Counted from the first letter of the stretch, positions 1 through 14,377 are shown. The stretch is DNA of 64,000 bases from Wuchereria bancrofti (GCA_005281725.1 SSBO01000012.1:16393048-16457047); one strand, 5' to 3'. Numbers and translations are program-made. Notes: generated from the sequence alone by a model not told the origin.

Positions 1-278
1 TTTTAACATTTTCGAACCCTATTTTTAATGAATTTTAGAATCATCAATCAAGGTAATAGGAATTTCAAAAGACTAATAGCACAAATATGGGAAAAAATTT
101 GAACTACGATTTACCTACTTATGAACTATTAGTTCCGGATTTTTGTAACTGCAGATGGATACTTTAATTTTACGGAGTAAGCAAGACCTGTCAACTCACG
201 TCAGTGACATTGCTCACTTTTATTGAGTGAACCGCTGAATCACCTGCTGTTACAAATAGCTCGTTCGTTTTCTCTTTC

Positions 279-2629
279 TCATCGAAACACATCGGCGGCT
301 ACAATTTCGAATTTTTTTTTTTTGCACACCAAATAAGAAGAGGGAAGTATGGAGACAGTGATGACGAAATACAATATGATATAACGTATTCGAAAAATTC
401 GATGGATTCCTCTTAAACGTGACCTTAAACGTATAATGAAATAAACATGGCGTGATTGCTGTTTTGTGGATAAAAAAGCTGTCAAAATCCGATCCTGGGT
501 TTTATTATCGAAGGTGTCCGGCATATAAACAAGTAAACGAGTAACTTACAGTAGTACCGATGCAGCCACCAGCATCCTTGATGCACAGACGAATTTGGCA
601 CTGGAATCGAACGATTATCCGATCAGCAAATTTGAATACCAACGATTCGCGATATGCCATGTTGAGAGACTCAACATATGTGGGGTCACCCAAAACTGCC
701 CTGTCTGTATGACACCTGAAGTGTTACTGCAAAATTTCGGGTTCAGTGCATTTCAGACAAGAATTTCAACTACAAAATATTAATACTACATTCTGACTTT
801 TATCAGCTAATTTCACATAACTTACCCGTTCTCATCAATGATAACTTGCTTTTCTCCCTGTCCATCCTCCACATAACAATTATGAACCAACAAACCATAA
901 ACATCTGAAATGTATAGCTTGAAAGAATTAAAAATTAATCCGCTTTCTGTGTCTCATTAAAAGAATCGTACCAGATAGACATTCCCATCGATGAACGATT
1001 TGATCACCAACTCTTGCGTATTTCAATATTGGTCCGTCGATTTCATCCCTGCGAATCGTATAAATGCAGTTTGGAAATGGATACTCGTATTCTAGTGTTT
1101 GTGTTGCTATTGCACTACAAAGAATTATTATGAAATTTTGCGAAATCTGAATCACTTTCGTGCTAAGAACTACCGCAATTTCAATCAAAAAATCTTTTAA
1201 TTTGAAAATTTTTGAAATAAACAAGTTTGCATCAATTTTCCGAAAATATCCTCTGGATCACCTTACAGCTTGGTCATCTCGGTTTATCCGGTTTGCGTCT
1301 AATTCCATAATGTTTCATCCACGAGCCAGATGACAATCGAAACTCGTGCTATTATGGTGAATTAGAAACAGATTCGGATGACAAAAGACTAACCTCACTT
1401 CAATTCCAGAAGAAACTGCGCGTACGATCTCTCGATACATGCATCTGATGTGAAAAGCTCGATCAAGTTTTGTAATAAATAACTGAAATTTGCAATATGC
1501 GTATATATTTGAAAGACTTATTGGAGATTTTTTTAAAGTTTTACTTACGATTTAAGAACGAGCGCTAAGGATCATATTCTCAATACAAAATATCCATAAG
1601 AATATTCAAAGCAATAATATTCCTCTTATTTTATCTCTCACTTGTTTCTCTTTTTCTTTTGCCTTTTCGGTTGATAATCTTCATCTAGTTTTAAATAAGA
1701 AATATGTGAACGAAGTTAGGTGCTGACAAATTTACAGCTTGGAAAAATGTTGCATTCGACGAGTCACACGGTAGTAATAATTTCAAAGAGCCATAAACCC
1801 ACCGGATGAAAACTAATAACAAGAATTGTCGAAAACTGCATGCCTTCGGGCTGAATCTATAACTGAACTAATCAGAATACAATTTAGAATTAATTAAAAT
1901 TGAGTAAATGAGTAAAGACAACTTGTTTTTTAAAGAAGAAATCGCTTTTAACGATAAAAAATTGGTGAGTGAAAATTTATGTTAGATCCTCAAAAATATT
2001 ATCATACCATTCGTTGTCGATTTATATCACATTGTCTATGACTTAATATAATACCACCTACTGAATTTCTACTGTCTAAGGTTGGCCATAATCAACTCGA
2101 CAATTTGGATTGCTATAGTGACCTTTCACAAATACCTTACCTAAATATCAATTTAAATAATCTCTGTTTTGCTGGTAAACAAATATTAATGAGCCCTAGA
2201 ACAATATTCTTTATTTCTAATAATATTCTAACTCTTTATTTAAGTACATATCTTTTTTTAAGCAAATATTCTAATCAAAAAATTGACCGTGATATCATAT
2301 ATGGAAACAATGAAGTAAAAAAGTTTATTGAAAAATCCAGTTTTATTTGGGATAAAAATTTGATTGAATTGATTGAAAAATTGAATTGCTTGCAAAAGAG
2401 TCTAGCTGATAAATATACAGAAGTGGAGAGGTGGAAATGGATAATGAAGTAAGTAGAATGATAAAATATCGAAATAAGAAATGATACGGATTTACCCCGA
2501 AATTCTCGCTTAGTCCTAAATGCTAATTCGATCGTTTCCGGATTGCATTTTATTTCCAGTGATCCAATCAAACCATTATCTGTTTCGATCGTTGCACCCG
2601 TCTCCAATACAAAATTCCTTTCATTACTT
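279..2629 (-). CDS. Cuticlin-like ZP-domain membrane protein (5' exon not found, one frameshift)
   Basis: Secreted, membrane-anchored cuticle or apical matrix component of the nematode cuticlin family. On the minus strand I phased eight exons: 2496-2629, 2008-2140, 1803-1856, 1394-1482, 972-1114, 826-904, 550-715 and 279-458. They read in order as a ZP domain: DNGLIGSLEIKCNPETIEL, FRGKVFVKGHYSNPNCRVDY, QCDINRQRM, GMQFSTILVISFHP, LFITKLDRAFHIRCMYRE, YARVGDQIVHRWECLSDVYG, GCHTDRAVLGDPTYVESLN and FKFADRIIVRFQCQIRLC. The last exon has a basic stretch (RLRSRLRGIHR), a transmembrane segment (YIILYFVITVSILPSSYLV) and a short tail, as usual for cuticlins. All junctions agree in phase except exon 2008-2140, which is one base short (or two long), giving a stop after GQP unless shifted. 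The signal-peptide exon should lie above 2640 but was not found. Confidence 0.85.
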
Positions 2630-4351
2630 AATTAATAAATAAATTTCTGAAATAAACATGCAGTTGTTTCAGTTAAAAGTTTTTTTTTAACGTATTTTAT
2701 GTTTTTGCATCCTTTTTATTGTTGTTTTCTAATTCATGCAAACTATTCATCAAGTTTATTGAATTGAAGAAAATTTCTAGAAATCAAAGATTTAAAGAGA
2801 GAGAAATAATTGTTCTGAGCTACAAATTGTACTACTTGAACCATTCAGCAATTTATCATCATTTCTGAGTATCTGCAACGAGCGAAATTAATTTGATTTT
2901 CAAAAAGATGATGATGAAAAGAAAGAATGAAAGATTTCTTGCCCATATATTTCCTTTAATCATCAGTGAAGCAAGAAGATGTCAAGGTTTGTCCATTCTC
3001 ACTTCGTCATTCTCAGTCTTCATTTTTTGAAAAGTTAGTTGGCCGAAATAATAAAAGTAATATATATTCAAGCAAAAGATTCTTGATCTGTTCGGTCTAC
3101 TCAATGTTTATGTAGTTACGCGATTTTAATAAAAAAGGCGATATTTTATTATGTGTTCATGGACTAAACAGAAAATAATATGTAAATTACTTACTTTAGA
3201 TGATTTGCGTAAGACAAGCCATAAGAAATATAAGAAATTGGAGGTGTACCTCAGAAGCATTTCAGATTCTTCCTCTTTTTTCTACAAATAATCTTTTGAA
3301 TTCTAGTTACAACTTCGTCTTTTGCAAATGTATGGCGTTTTTTTGCAGTTACTGTCACGGTTAGAGAAATTAAACGCAAAACATGCTACACATCATCCTA
3401 TTTACACTTATTACCGAACATTTGCCTCTGAAATGAACCTCATTTGAAAATGTTTAAGCATCCTCAGTTCGGAAATTCCATTTAATATGGTATTTAATAT
3501 GATGTTTGTAAAGCGCTTACTGATTCATGAATTACCTAAGTTCCAGTCTCTATGAAACTACACCATTACAGAGCCAAAATAATTAAGGCATGTGTAGCAG
3601 AATAAAATCTAATTCGCATGAATTAAAAACTGGTAGGCTAAAGCAATGCGAAATGAAGCTAAATTAAACAAGCAATAAACACATTTTTTACATGTTTAAG
3701 CAACAACTGCTTTGTAATACGGTGCTATCCTTTCCTGTAATCATATTTCAAGTAAAGTTCTTTTTTGTTTAAGCTTAAAAACTTCGTAAATATTTCCGTT
3801 TAGTTCATGAAATGCTGTTGATTAATCAGACTTTTATCATTTAGAAGTTTCAGGTATCGAATTTTTGACGAAATAAGTGGATGTCTGCATTATTAATTAG
3901 CCGCATTTTGTTGTTAGCTTTCGAAAGAATCGTTGGACACTACAAAATTATTTAAATAAAAACTTACATTGCTTTCAGTTCATAAAATTTGATTAAACAC
4001 TGTTGTATTTTTCATATGTTATTGTGCATGATCAGCCTTGTACTTCCCTTTCAATTGATCAAAAAGTATCATTTTTAATTATGAAGTATTAACCTTTGTG
4101 AAAGCGAATTTCTTTAGTAATTTATGTTGCTTTCAATTAGGACGCAAAACGTTAAATACGTTAAAGAATCTAAGAAAACAGTTAGTAAAACAAAGGAAAC
4201 TTTTGTTATGATAAACAAGTTGCAGCTTCTCTTCAGCAGTTGCAATTCTGCTGCCAAAGATTAGTGAGGTAAAAAAAAACTAAGCTAATCACATGACGCC
4301 ATTTCTTAGTTCTAAGCGGTATATTTGAAGAAATTTATTTGCAAAGGTTTT

Positions 4352-4380
4352 TGATCATAAGTTTTACAAACTTATGATCA
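4352..4380. repeat. Perfect 13-bp inverted repeat with 3-nt loop
   Basis: The arms TGATCATAAGTTT and AAACTTATGATCA are separated by TAC. There is no neighbouring gene within 1.7 kb. It could fold as a hairpin or be the remnant of a small palindromic element. Confidence 0.85.
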
Positions 4381-6534
4381 GCGAGTTTGTCGCACATAAT
4401 TTGAAGAACAACAAGAACTTCATTAGTTTTTCTGCTAGAGACGCCGAATGGTGTCGAAGAATTGATAATGCAGCTTTTCTTTTCATATATAAGGGAAATG
4501 GGAAAAGGTCATGACAGCCTAGCTAAGTAACTGTGAAGAGTGCCTCGGCAGGTCAATAATCGTTCTCTCACACTTCATAAATCACATGTCACTTTCGACT
4601 GTTTCGTAACTGATAATGGTATAAAAATATTTGGTGCAAGGCCGCTGAATACATGCCTACATCCATTTGAATTTTTTGGTACAAGGCCGCCTACACAAAT
4701 ATATTTCTCCTTTCAACTTTTTACTGAGCCGTCATAACGGTGATAATTTTTTTTCTGGAGGACAAAATACCTTCATCAACACTAGCTGAAGGAATCAAAT
4801 ATAATTTTATATGAAAATTTTTAATTTTAACAGAAGAGACTGTAATAACCACATATTAATATCGTATGTTGATCCTTATAATGAAGTTTGACGTGAGGCT
4901 GTTTTAGGATCACGAATCAATCAGTAATTGAGAAACTTCTTGTTAACTTATCTTTCACTTTTTTCTTTAAAGAAAAATCATATTTCACAATTGTGAAATG
5001 AAAATTAATAAAGAAAAATCGAAATTTACGCAAGAAGGAATCGAAATTTTTGCAAGTTTTAGAACGAAGAAAATAGAAAGGTTGCGGATTGCAAATGTGC
5101 ACAACTGCTGTTCAGCAAGTATTATGAATATATTCCGTAAATGTCAACGTATTATCAACACTTACTTCCTTTAATGCCATTTTCTTTTCGTTTTTTTACT
5201 TCCTAAACAAACAGCAAGAGTACCAAGCATCTTCGAATATCACCATTTAATCGAGAAATCCAAAATCTTCAAACTGATTCAGTTAAAAGACTACTCATAT
5301 GTTAAACATTTGAAAGAATTGTCACTTATCAATGTGTTAGTGCTAATAACCGAAATCTACTAAGTGTGGAAATAAAGTGATAAGGTGATTGATGGAAAGG
5401 TTCAATGAATCAAACAGGAGCGTAAATATGTGTAACCGAGGAATATAGAAGTTTTACAAATAGACAATCTTTTAATAAATTTTCTATAAGTTATAAAAAA
5501 TATTCATTCCATCATCAAACTAACAGGTAGATAAAACGGAACTTTTTGCCACATCGTATCATCAGCTCTTACAAGAGCTTTTGTAACTTCTGACCTTGCT
5601 AATCATTTGAAGGTTTATTTCATTATGTTTGGTCGATAAATCTTTTATTCCCTGTAATGTATAAACTGAGATATGCACTACAACATATTTGTTCCAAATC
5701 CAATTTTAATTTTGTTCCTCGGTTTAGTAATTTGTTTCTTTGGTTTAGTGCCTCAATTTTTAAAAAATATTTCCAAAACAATTTTACACAAGTGCAGGAA
5801 AAAAGGCAGGAAATGGGAAGATAGAAACGAATAACATTACTTCGATAACTGATAATTTTTTTGAAACGATTTTTTTGATTTTTTTTTTTTTTGATAACTT
5901 GTTTTTGAAGTATTCGGTATTGTCGGCTTGTACTTAGTATTAAGGATGTCTGAAATAGTCCTATTGCAATCTTTTAGTTGACTTGTGATACTGATCAAAT
6001 CACGACGAAAACAAGGATTAAAGGAATCTGAATGAACGGTATGAGAATTAGGTTGATAAGCAGACAACAACTTATGAATTACCAATAAAAAAGAAAAACG
6101 AACACGTCCTTGAAACAAAAAACGAAAAAACAGGACAAAAAAAAATTAGTAAAATGTGATGGCGTCTTTAAAGTTCGCTTACGACATACGTAACCTTTTT
6201 TTATTTGCATTCTGCGCCTACTTAATTCTATAAAAATTATCATCACCACAACAATCCACATATTAAATATATCCATTTACTCCTTTTACTATCTGATCAT
6301 TACCTAATTATAGATTAATAAAGTAGTAATCACCAATAACTTATCTTTATTTTCTTGCATTGCTGTTTAAAAGTTCTCAAGAAAAACGATCAAATAATAT
6401 AAATTGATAATAAGACATAATCAGATGAAAACAACCGCTGTTTTCACAAGTCAATAATTTTTTAACTGAAAACCGAACTAAATTAATGAGCACATATGGA
6501 AGCGAAGATAAAGCAAAAAATCAAAAGCAATAGT

Positions 6535-6588
6535 CAATCAATTCTATATCTAAGAAGGATGCCAATCAATTTTATATCTATGAAGGAT
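6535..6588. repeat. Imperfect tandem duplication, about 27-bp unit
   Basis: Two adjacent units both read CAATCAATT.TATATCTA.GAAGGAT with two substitutions and a small length difference. It lies just upstream of a short open frame of unknown meaning. Confidence 0.7.
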
Positions 6589-9500
6589 TTAGTAAGCTTC
6601 AGAAAAAAACAATACTTCAAAAACGGACGGATTGGAAGGTTTGCTAAAATCAATTTCTCACACTGAGACAAAACTTTACAGTTACTTTCGAGAAACTATT
6701 AACAATATTCAAAGATTAAGTACAGGCATAGTGGCTGAATATGGAGAGGAGATAAGTTATAATGAAAGTAACAAAGTAGGGAACACCTTAAATGGAGCAG
6801 TTTTGCATAAAGATGATAGAGAAGGAAGCATGCGACAGGATCGGGTACGACAGAAAAAGCAAATAGAATAGAGGCATAATTCTGAGAACCATGAAATACT
6901 GATTTGTTGCAGCGAAGATGATAAACGTCCAATTATGTTAGAAAGGAAGTACTGTGAAGGAGTAAAGGACGGAAGTCGGAGAGCAGCCCCTTCGATTCAA
7001 TCTACAATGCAAATGAAGGAGCTACTTTTTCCTTTATTGTTGTTAGTTGGCGATAGTTGCAGAGTGTCGCAGTGTCATGTCACCATAAGGTACTTCAAGT
7101 CCAAGTACATTTACTGATGCATGTATTATATTGAAGTAATTGATCCAGAGCATCATGCATACATTATTCTTATTCTTAGTTTATTCCTTTTATATTAAAA
7201 CTCCAAACATCGACTGATTGCCAGTTACTGGTGCTTCTGTTACAGAACTATTCTCAATAGCCTCAACAATTAAGGATTGTATTAAGATAGCAAATGATCA
7301 TCAAAACACATGAAAATATTGTAGAAAAAAATTTGTTTTTTTAAGAGGCAGTCCTAAATCTCGAGAACTTTTATCGATTTTAATTTCTATAGTTCTAAAC
7401 TAATTAAGTAAAAATAAACACATATGCATACAGAAAATGATTAATATTTTGAAGAAAACATTTCAGTAGTATGTTTTACAAGTTGAGCTTATTGACAGAA
7501 CAAATTATATCAAAATTTTCTAACTTCACTTTTTGTTTGCATCAAAGCAATCCATGTAGAAAATTAAAAGGTTAGGCTACAGCTGCAACTTTTATAAATT
7601 GAGGAGGTTGGAAAGCTAAACTAATGCTTTACTTAATTAACACGAAAATAGAAATATCCGGAATATGAGCGTGAGAAGTCAAAAGAGGATCAGATAGGTT
7701 AAGAGCAGAATAATAATCATCGTCCACCAATGTATGGATCATTTAAAATTGTAAATTTGAAGGACACACAAGAGAAAAATATAATACAGTCCATAATAGC
7801 AGCATTACTACGGGAGTCGGATGAACACTGGCGACAGTATGAGGAAGATTGAATGCAAACACTTATACCTATTTCAATAAAATTAAATGAAATATTCATT
7901 TATTGTGATGGTGCGTTTTTATAGGTATATTATCTTGTATTATTCTTTATGAATAAACGACGAATAATTTTATTCAAAATTGATCAACGATTTCCTTGAA
8001 ACTTTTATAATGGCAGATGACAGATTATTTTCAATTTTTTCATTTTACGAAAGAGAATAGAAGATGCTGCTGTAATTTCTGTTTTCCCACTGTATCAGTG
8101 TCACATTATAAACGCTTGGCTATGTCGCATTGTCATCTATAACTAGTATGAATTTGCATAAAATAATTGAGAAGTGATAAATGGCTACAAAATTCATAAC
8201 ATTGCCGTCAGTGTTATTTTTATTCTATAATTAAATTCGAAATAAGTATGAGCTCTGGTTAAACTAATAATGTATTGGTCAACTCTTTTTAAGCGACCCT
8301 TCCAGAAAATGTCTGAAATTCATATAGTAAAATTGCTAGTGTGAAAATTGCGAAAGAATCTTTTGGCGTGGCGGGAATATTTCAACTTGATATTCACTGA
8401 CTAACCTTGTTGCAAATATTCATTGCGTTAATTTAAGGTATTTAAATATAGAACTAGAATGCTTTTTACTCGTAGGTTCTACATGAATGGTATTTACAAT
8501 ATTTCCCACCTGAAATTCATTCTTCTCTATGTGAATATATTCATCTGTCACGACATCTCCAATCCTGTAACCTTAAACATAAATTCTTCACTTTATTACA
8601 CATCAGCCCGATAATTTCTATAACGGAAAGGATAAGAGAAAAGAAAAAGAAAAAATTTGGAAAATCTTTGTCATCATTTCAGAAACGAGTGCAGATTCTC
8701 AAATGATAAGCCTTTTAAGACCTATTTTCGATTAAAGGTTTTACTTAGCTCTTTGAAAAACGAAACAAAGCAGTCTGCCTTACAGATGCTGAAAGATAAC
8801 AGAACTTGAGTGAAATGAACCGCATATGAACAGAAAATTTTTGTTTTACGCTTTACGTGCGTCATTCTAAAATATCTTTGAAGTTAAGTCCATCATTGAA
8901 AATAACTGAAAATAAGGGATTGCTAATTGGGTAGAAGTTGAAGAAAAGAAACAGGAGGTAGAAATTTAAAAGATTTCAATTCATAATTATTTTGCATTTT
9001 ACAAAATAATGAAAAAATTGATGGCGTGATCGATAGTAAGCGGAGAATCTGTGTTTTATGAAAGGAAACGTTATAATCAAAAATTCCGATAAAAATGTAC
9101 AAAAAGGTAAAATAAGCAAATGTATCCTATCCAAATATAGTTTTTCTGGGGATTCGTCTGACTCTTCCAGAAATCTCTAAAAATTCAAATTTTAAAAACT
9201 TGTCCGCAAATGCAAATGAATCCCTGAAAACGACACATGCTTCTCAGTAACAAAATTATTGACTGAAAATTACTAAATTAAGAGCGAAGAAGTAATGATA
9301 GTCTTAAACAAGTAAATGAGGTCTGAGGTGGTATTTGTCACTAGGACAGGAGCCTAGTGAACTGACAACTATGGATGAATGATGAAAATATAAATTGAAA
9401 TTATGATCTTCAGCAAAGTATATATTTGCATTTCTTGCCGCAGCAATGATTCATTGAATAAGCTATCATGAAGTAATGTGCGTTCACTAGAAAAATTGAA

Positions 9501-9702
9501 TCAGTTCATGAATTTAAAACTGATCGACCGGTTGCTTCCCGTTCAAACTATTCTATTTCATTTAATGCTAAAGAAGGAGGTATGTGATTGAGAGTTTTAA
9601 CTTTGTTCTAAATAAAAACCTATAATAGATCCGATCGTTTTAAGTCTGAAGCTTTCGAAGAAGTGCTCATTAACTGAAATTTTTTCCTTTATCAGATATA
9701 GA

Positions 9703-12700
9703 ATGCCAAGCGACATGTCCATTTTGAAGTTACATGAACAGAGAGACAATGAAGCACATATTTTAGAAGTCACTGTAAGTGCAGCACTCAAACCAAAGAT
9801 TTCAAGTAAAAAAGATTCGTTCTCGAAAAGAATGATAAAGAAAATTAGAGAGCTGGTTTTGAGAAATTCACAGCAATCTGAGGAACCAACAAAATATGTT
9901 GGGAAAGATAACCAGGCCACTGAACAACAACTTGTCGCAAACAAGGTACCGTGAAACTTAAAAAACTTCAATGGCAAATACATCTCATGGCTGATACTGA
10001 ATAAGAAGTAAAAAAAACTGCAATACGTGAAGATTATTTCTAAACAGTTATGGCTTTGATTCTACTATCATAGTGGACTTGCGCACGCTTTAATAATATG
10101 TTAGCACACTTTTTCTTTGGTCGATAACTATAAATTAATACAAAACATAAACGTGAAAGAAGCATAAATTTGAAACTTTATGCCATTATTTCTGCATCCA
10201 GCATCTATTCATAAATTAATCGAATGAATTAATGAAATGTAAAATGGTTATTCAGTTGATTCTCTTCAACTCATACTTTTCTCTTCTGGCAATTTCTACT
10301 TAGAGCCACGCTTCCCACAGATATTTTTCCAGAATTCGAAACAGTTGGGAAAAGAACTGACAGAAACGTCTGATGTGCTTAGGTTTGCAGGTGATTTGTT
10401 TCGTAAAGAAGTCTGTCTTCCAAAAAAATATTGGAATTTGTGGAGTCAAATTAAACGGGTTTGATCTTAGATCTTTGATCATTTATTAACAGATTGAATT
10501 TGATGTGGTGCTTCCCTTTTTCATGTCCATTACTTCTGTCCATTCAACAAATAATCCATTCTTGCAATATTTCATCTGTCATCTATTCACAAATTAATCG
10601 AGTGATTGTGATAAGATTAGATTATAAAATTTCTTGCTCTTTTGTTCTTGGATTTGTATGTAAATATTATAATTCTTTAAAAAGTGGGTTGGAAAGTAAT
10701 GTAAAACAAGATTATATAGTCCAGGGAAATGGATTAATTCAAGCATTATTCTAATGCTGTGGCTAAATTAATATGTGACTAAGCAGTAGGCTTATCTCGG
10801 AAAATGAAATTATCTGCCTTCTAGTTAAGGAACTATCAAGCAGACTTGAGTAGATGCTTTGATAGCACTTTATGAATTTTATTTCAATAATAACACATTT
10901 CGCAAACCCTGAAAGGTAATAATGAAGTTTTATCTTTTTGTATTTCAATTAAGTTATACTTTCGTCCTAAAATAAACTTCACTAGTTTTAAAACACATTT
11001 TCTAGAATTAGATGATTAGAATAGTCAAATTAAAAAATTGAAACTGAAAGCAGTTTCAAGGTTAAGCAAAAATTTTGGTTTTTAATTAATTTTTGAGTTG
11101 GTTGAAGAAAATATAAACTAATAATTAACCCAATTGTGAGAAGTGCCTATGACATAAAAATCACAAATGAGATTATCGCTATTTTGATAATTTTCCAGAA
11201 ATATATTTCCTAGATCTAGCAACCAAAGCTGCAAATCGATCAGTCGAGGTTTGTTGGAGAATTCCATAACAGAGATGACAAAGGCGACTGGCGTGTTATC
11301 GGAATGCGTCCTGTGCGTGGTAATTTGGTCACTGTCGAATATGACGTTATGCGTTTATATAAAGAAAACGCATCTTTTCCTGAAGTAAATGTTTTCTGTG
11401 CCTGTTCGAGAAATGTTTTTGTCATTTCAGAAATTATTTTTAAAAAAAATGTCATTACTGATGGATTCCAGACAATGGCGAAGGAAAATAACAACCATGT
11501 AATGAAATTATGCAATTCAGACAATTCGAAGAACCACGTACTTTTCATGCAACAGTACAAATTGCTTCTCCTTCTTAAAAAGCGCTACCAAAATTATCGG
11601 TACTACTTACTTTTTTTAAAAAAAAAACCTCATTGTTATCTTATTCCTATCGGATCAATAATATCGACAAATGAAGTGCTACTGAATTGGACGAATTTTT
11701 ACAAGAAATATAATTTACTTACAACCTTATTTTTTTTTGTACAAATCAGCTCTTCATTTTTCTCTGTAGTCAAAATTTAATCTTTAGGCAACGAAAACAT
11801 TTCCCAGGAGTGTTTGGATGTGGTGCATTTAATGAACTTTGCTATAAGGAAGTCAGTTTTATAGATTATTTTCAATGGGTGACCTTTCTGCGAATTTTCA
11901 ACTTAATGTTGCAAGCAGATTATTAGAGGAGAAAGCTTTCCTCCAATAATCTACCTTAGTCAAATTTGTCAAACAATCTCATCTCCTATTTCAATATCTA
12001 TGACATTCGGCATTGAAAGGTCCAAAATAATAATAGATTATCATGCCTCAACTTTCAGAAGTTATCAACAAGCGATATGTTACCGAAGTTGCTTATTTAT
12101 TTTCCGTATCCAAATCCAAGACCATATTTTCTGCAGGAGAAAATTCAACCAACATTAGAAGAAATTTTCCGGATGACGCAATTTGGTGTTTTAAATATTA
12201 GGACTACTCGAGATGTAGTTATCGGTTGCATTAAGGTTAATCTTTGTTTAGTAGATTATGATAGATTATGATTAACTTTGAGTTCCAGGGATGGCCATTT
12301 CTTGTCTTTTAATATTTATCATCTAGAAATTTTAAATCTATTTTAAATTGCTATATGTAGAGAATTCAAAATTCTTAAACAGTGCTTGATTAATCCATAT
12401 AAATTCCTCTTTTTTGACTCTTTCAGGCTTTACGGTTATTACATCAGATAGGTTATGTACACCGTTGTGTCGCACCGTATAATTTTGCGATCCGTCTTGA
12501 ACCCTTTTCAAAAATGATTCTTCAAAATGATCTTTGTGAACAAATATGTCTTATTGACTTAACATTTGCCCGAAGGTACAAAGATATGGATAAGCCACCA
12601 CGAAGAGTAACTGCTTTTACTGGCACCTATAAATATTGGTTAATTTTGAATATAATAAACTTTTATACCATTTATTATCCTTCAAAAGCTCTCAACACTT

Positions 12701-14377
12701 AAGAATTAATAACAATGCTATTTTTAATTAGAAGTGCATTTCTTTCCTGGAATTTTAACAAAATATTTGGTTCATCCATTCGCTGAATGGAACTAATATG
12801 AATTAGCGTAATGTTTGATTGATTGATCGAGTGCCAATATTTACCTTTTCTTCAGTTCTCTATTATTAAATCCTATCAGTGAACGACTAATCGAATTGCA
12901 GTTCAGTGTCGGTTCACAATCACTTAGAACAGTTTCCGAAAGATGACATAATCTCTTGCCTTTATATGTTTTGTGAATTTTTGCAAGGCTATTTGCCATG
13001 GAAAGGACTAAAAAATATTAAGGTTATTGTTTTCATAATTTCTTCCCCGAAGAAATGGGACTTCATGTCTTTCTGTTTATCGGCACATTTCATCCATTTA
13101 AATCCAGACGATGTCCATGTTTCAAACATAGCAAAATCTTGTCGTTAAGGTATGATCGCTGATATGAAAACGAAATGATCAAAGTACCACAGGAATTAAT
13201 ACTCTTTTTATGAACAGTCTTCTAAAATCAAATATTTTGATTTGTTTTGTAGGAAATAGTGGTATTGAAACGTGAACTGCAGATGAAACCACCAGTTTTT
13301 ATGAATAACACTGGAGCTAACAAGACTATAATCGATCTTGGTCAGCTACGTGGAGTGTTTACATTGCTTGAGGGAATCAAACCTTAGTAAATTTTACTGG
13401 CGATAGCAATGACACCCAAATATCTTTAAATGTTTAGAATGTTTGCTTCTGGATTTGTAAAGTAAATCCTACGATCTTTGGTAAAAGGTAAAAAAACTCT
13501 GTCATGTTAGCAAATTGTTTCTACATAAATCTGTTATTGCAGAAACAAACATTCTATCTTGTTACAAATTTTTTTACATACTTTTCTTCCCTCTTACAAT
13601 GCATTCCTCCTTCCTTCTCTAAAACGTAAGCACACTACTAAAATTGGAAATCTCCTGATCTTTCTCATCATAATCTATTGGAATGAGAAAACTTCATGCT
13701 TTTGCATTTTAGTCGGGGTTTACCCTATCTAATGATATATAAAATGCTAGACGCAATCGCATCCCAACATCGCACTGTTGACGAAGGACCATGTGAACTA
13801 TTCGGTGTTTCTAAGTATGTCTTTGCTTTTCAGAAGCTATTTATCATTAGTTAATGGTATAATTATGTTTAGGAAGAATACTTTGTTTTCAAAGCGATTG
13901 AAAAAAATTGCTAAACTCTTATTACACCGCTAAGCAGTTCCTTTCACGCAACTAATTCACTCACTATCTCGTTTTTCTCTTCGGAGAAAAGATATTTCTT
14001 ACGTCACTAATATTCGTTCCGTCTCGGTTTCATTTTATTCATTTCTGCAAAAGGCTTCGCTTCTGCAAATATTACGAGAAATATGCATCAATTTATTTTA
14101 ATCAAATAAGTAAATTGCTAGAGCTATATGGAAATTGTTTTGAAAGTACTTGCTTTTATCTGCATATAATAATATTCAAGAACATTTTAATGGATCGCTT
14201 TAACTTACTTGAAATGGCTTCTCAACAGAAAACAGTATAGGTTATTGGAAATCTTGAAGTTTAAACTATCACCTTCTAAAAATTTGCAGAGAAGTGCAAA
14301 AATGGTTCTCGAGAACTATGGAAGAGTATGATCGTGAAGTATTGGTTTCAAGAAAATATCGAAAAGAATTTTGTTGA
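9703..14377 (+). CDS. CK1/TTBK-family protein kinase homologue, predicted catalytically dead
   Basis: Cytosolic or nuclear casein-kinase-1-like protein of the TTBK-type group expanded in nematodes. Phased exons: 9703-9945, 10306-10458, a short one from 10493, 11220-11384, 12059-12235, 12427-12638, 12902-13022, 13253-13386, 13713-13814 and 14290-14377 (stop). An exon near 11788 (KHFPGVFGCGAFNELCY) also fits but its phase is unresolved. The N-terminal 80 residues are a basic, low-homology extension. The glycine loop reads IKRIEFDVVL, with no glycines. The VAIK position is VIGM. The catalytic loop reads GYVHRCVAPYNFAI, where HRD-x-K is expected, and DFG reads DLT. The fold markers ICLID...FARRY, FTGTYKY and YLPWKGL are kept. 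The start is the first ATG after a TTTCCTTTATCAG acceptor-like site, possibly a trans-splice site. Activity loss is inferred from the missing residues. Confidence 0.85.
11917..11952. repeat. Near-perfect palindrome in a kinase-gene intron
   Basis: AGATTATT and AATAATCT close an inverted repeat centred on AAGCTT, with one bulge and one mismatch between the arms. It lies about 100 bp upstream of the exon that starts at 12059. Nothing links it to splicing beyond its position. Confidence 0.6.

Larger units (their letters stand above)
2640..9690. other. Long gene-poor interval
   Basis: About 7 kb of AT-rich sequence with no exon I can support. Open frames here are short, lack recognisable domains and are not flanked by convincing splice sites. 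The missing first exon of the cuticlin gene should lie at its left end. A short open stretch at 6632-6871 (hydrophilic, about 79 residues) resembles no family I know. Confidence 0.5.

Noticed and set aside
1281..1380. Possible extra ZP exon (NRINRDDQAVR) in the cuticlin gene
   Set aside because: Exons 972-1114 and 1394-1482 join in perfect phase (GIEVSAIATQTLEYEY), so this stretch is intron.
6632..6871. Hydrophilic 79-codon open frame
   Set aside because: No homology recognised, no supporting splice sites and no neighbouring exons.
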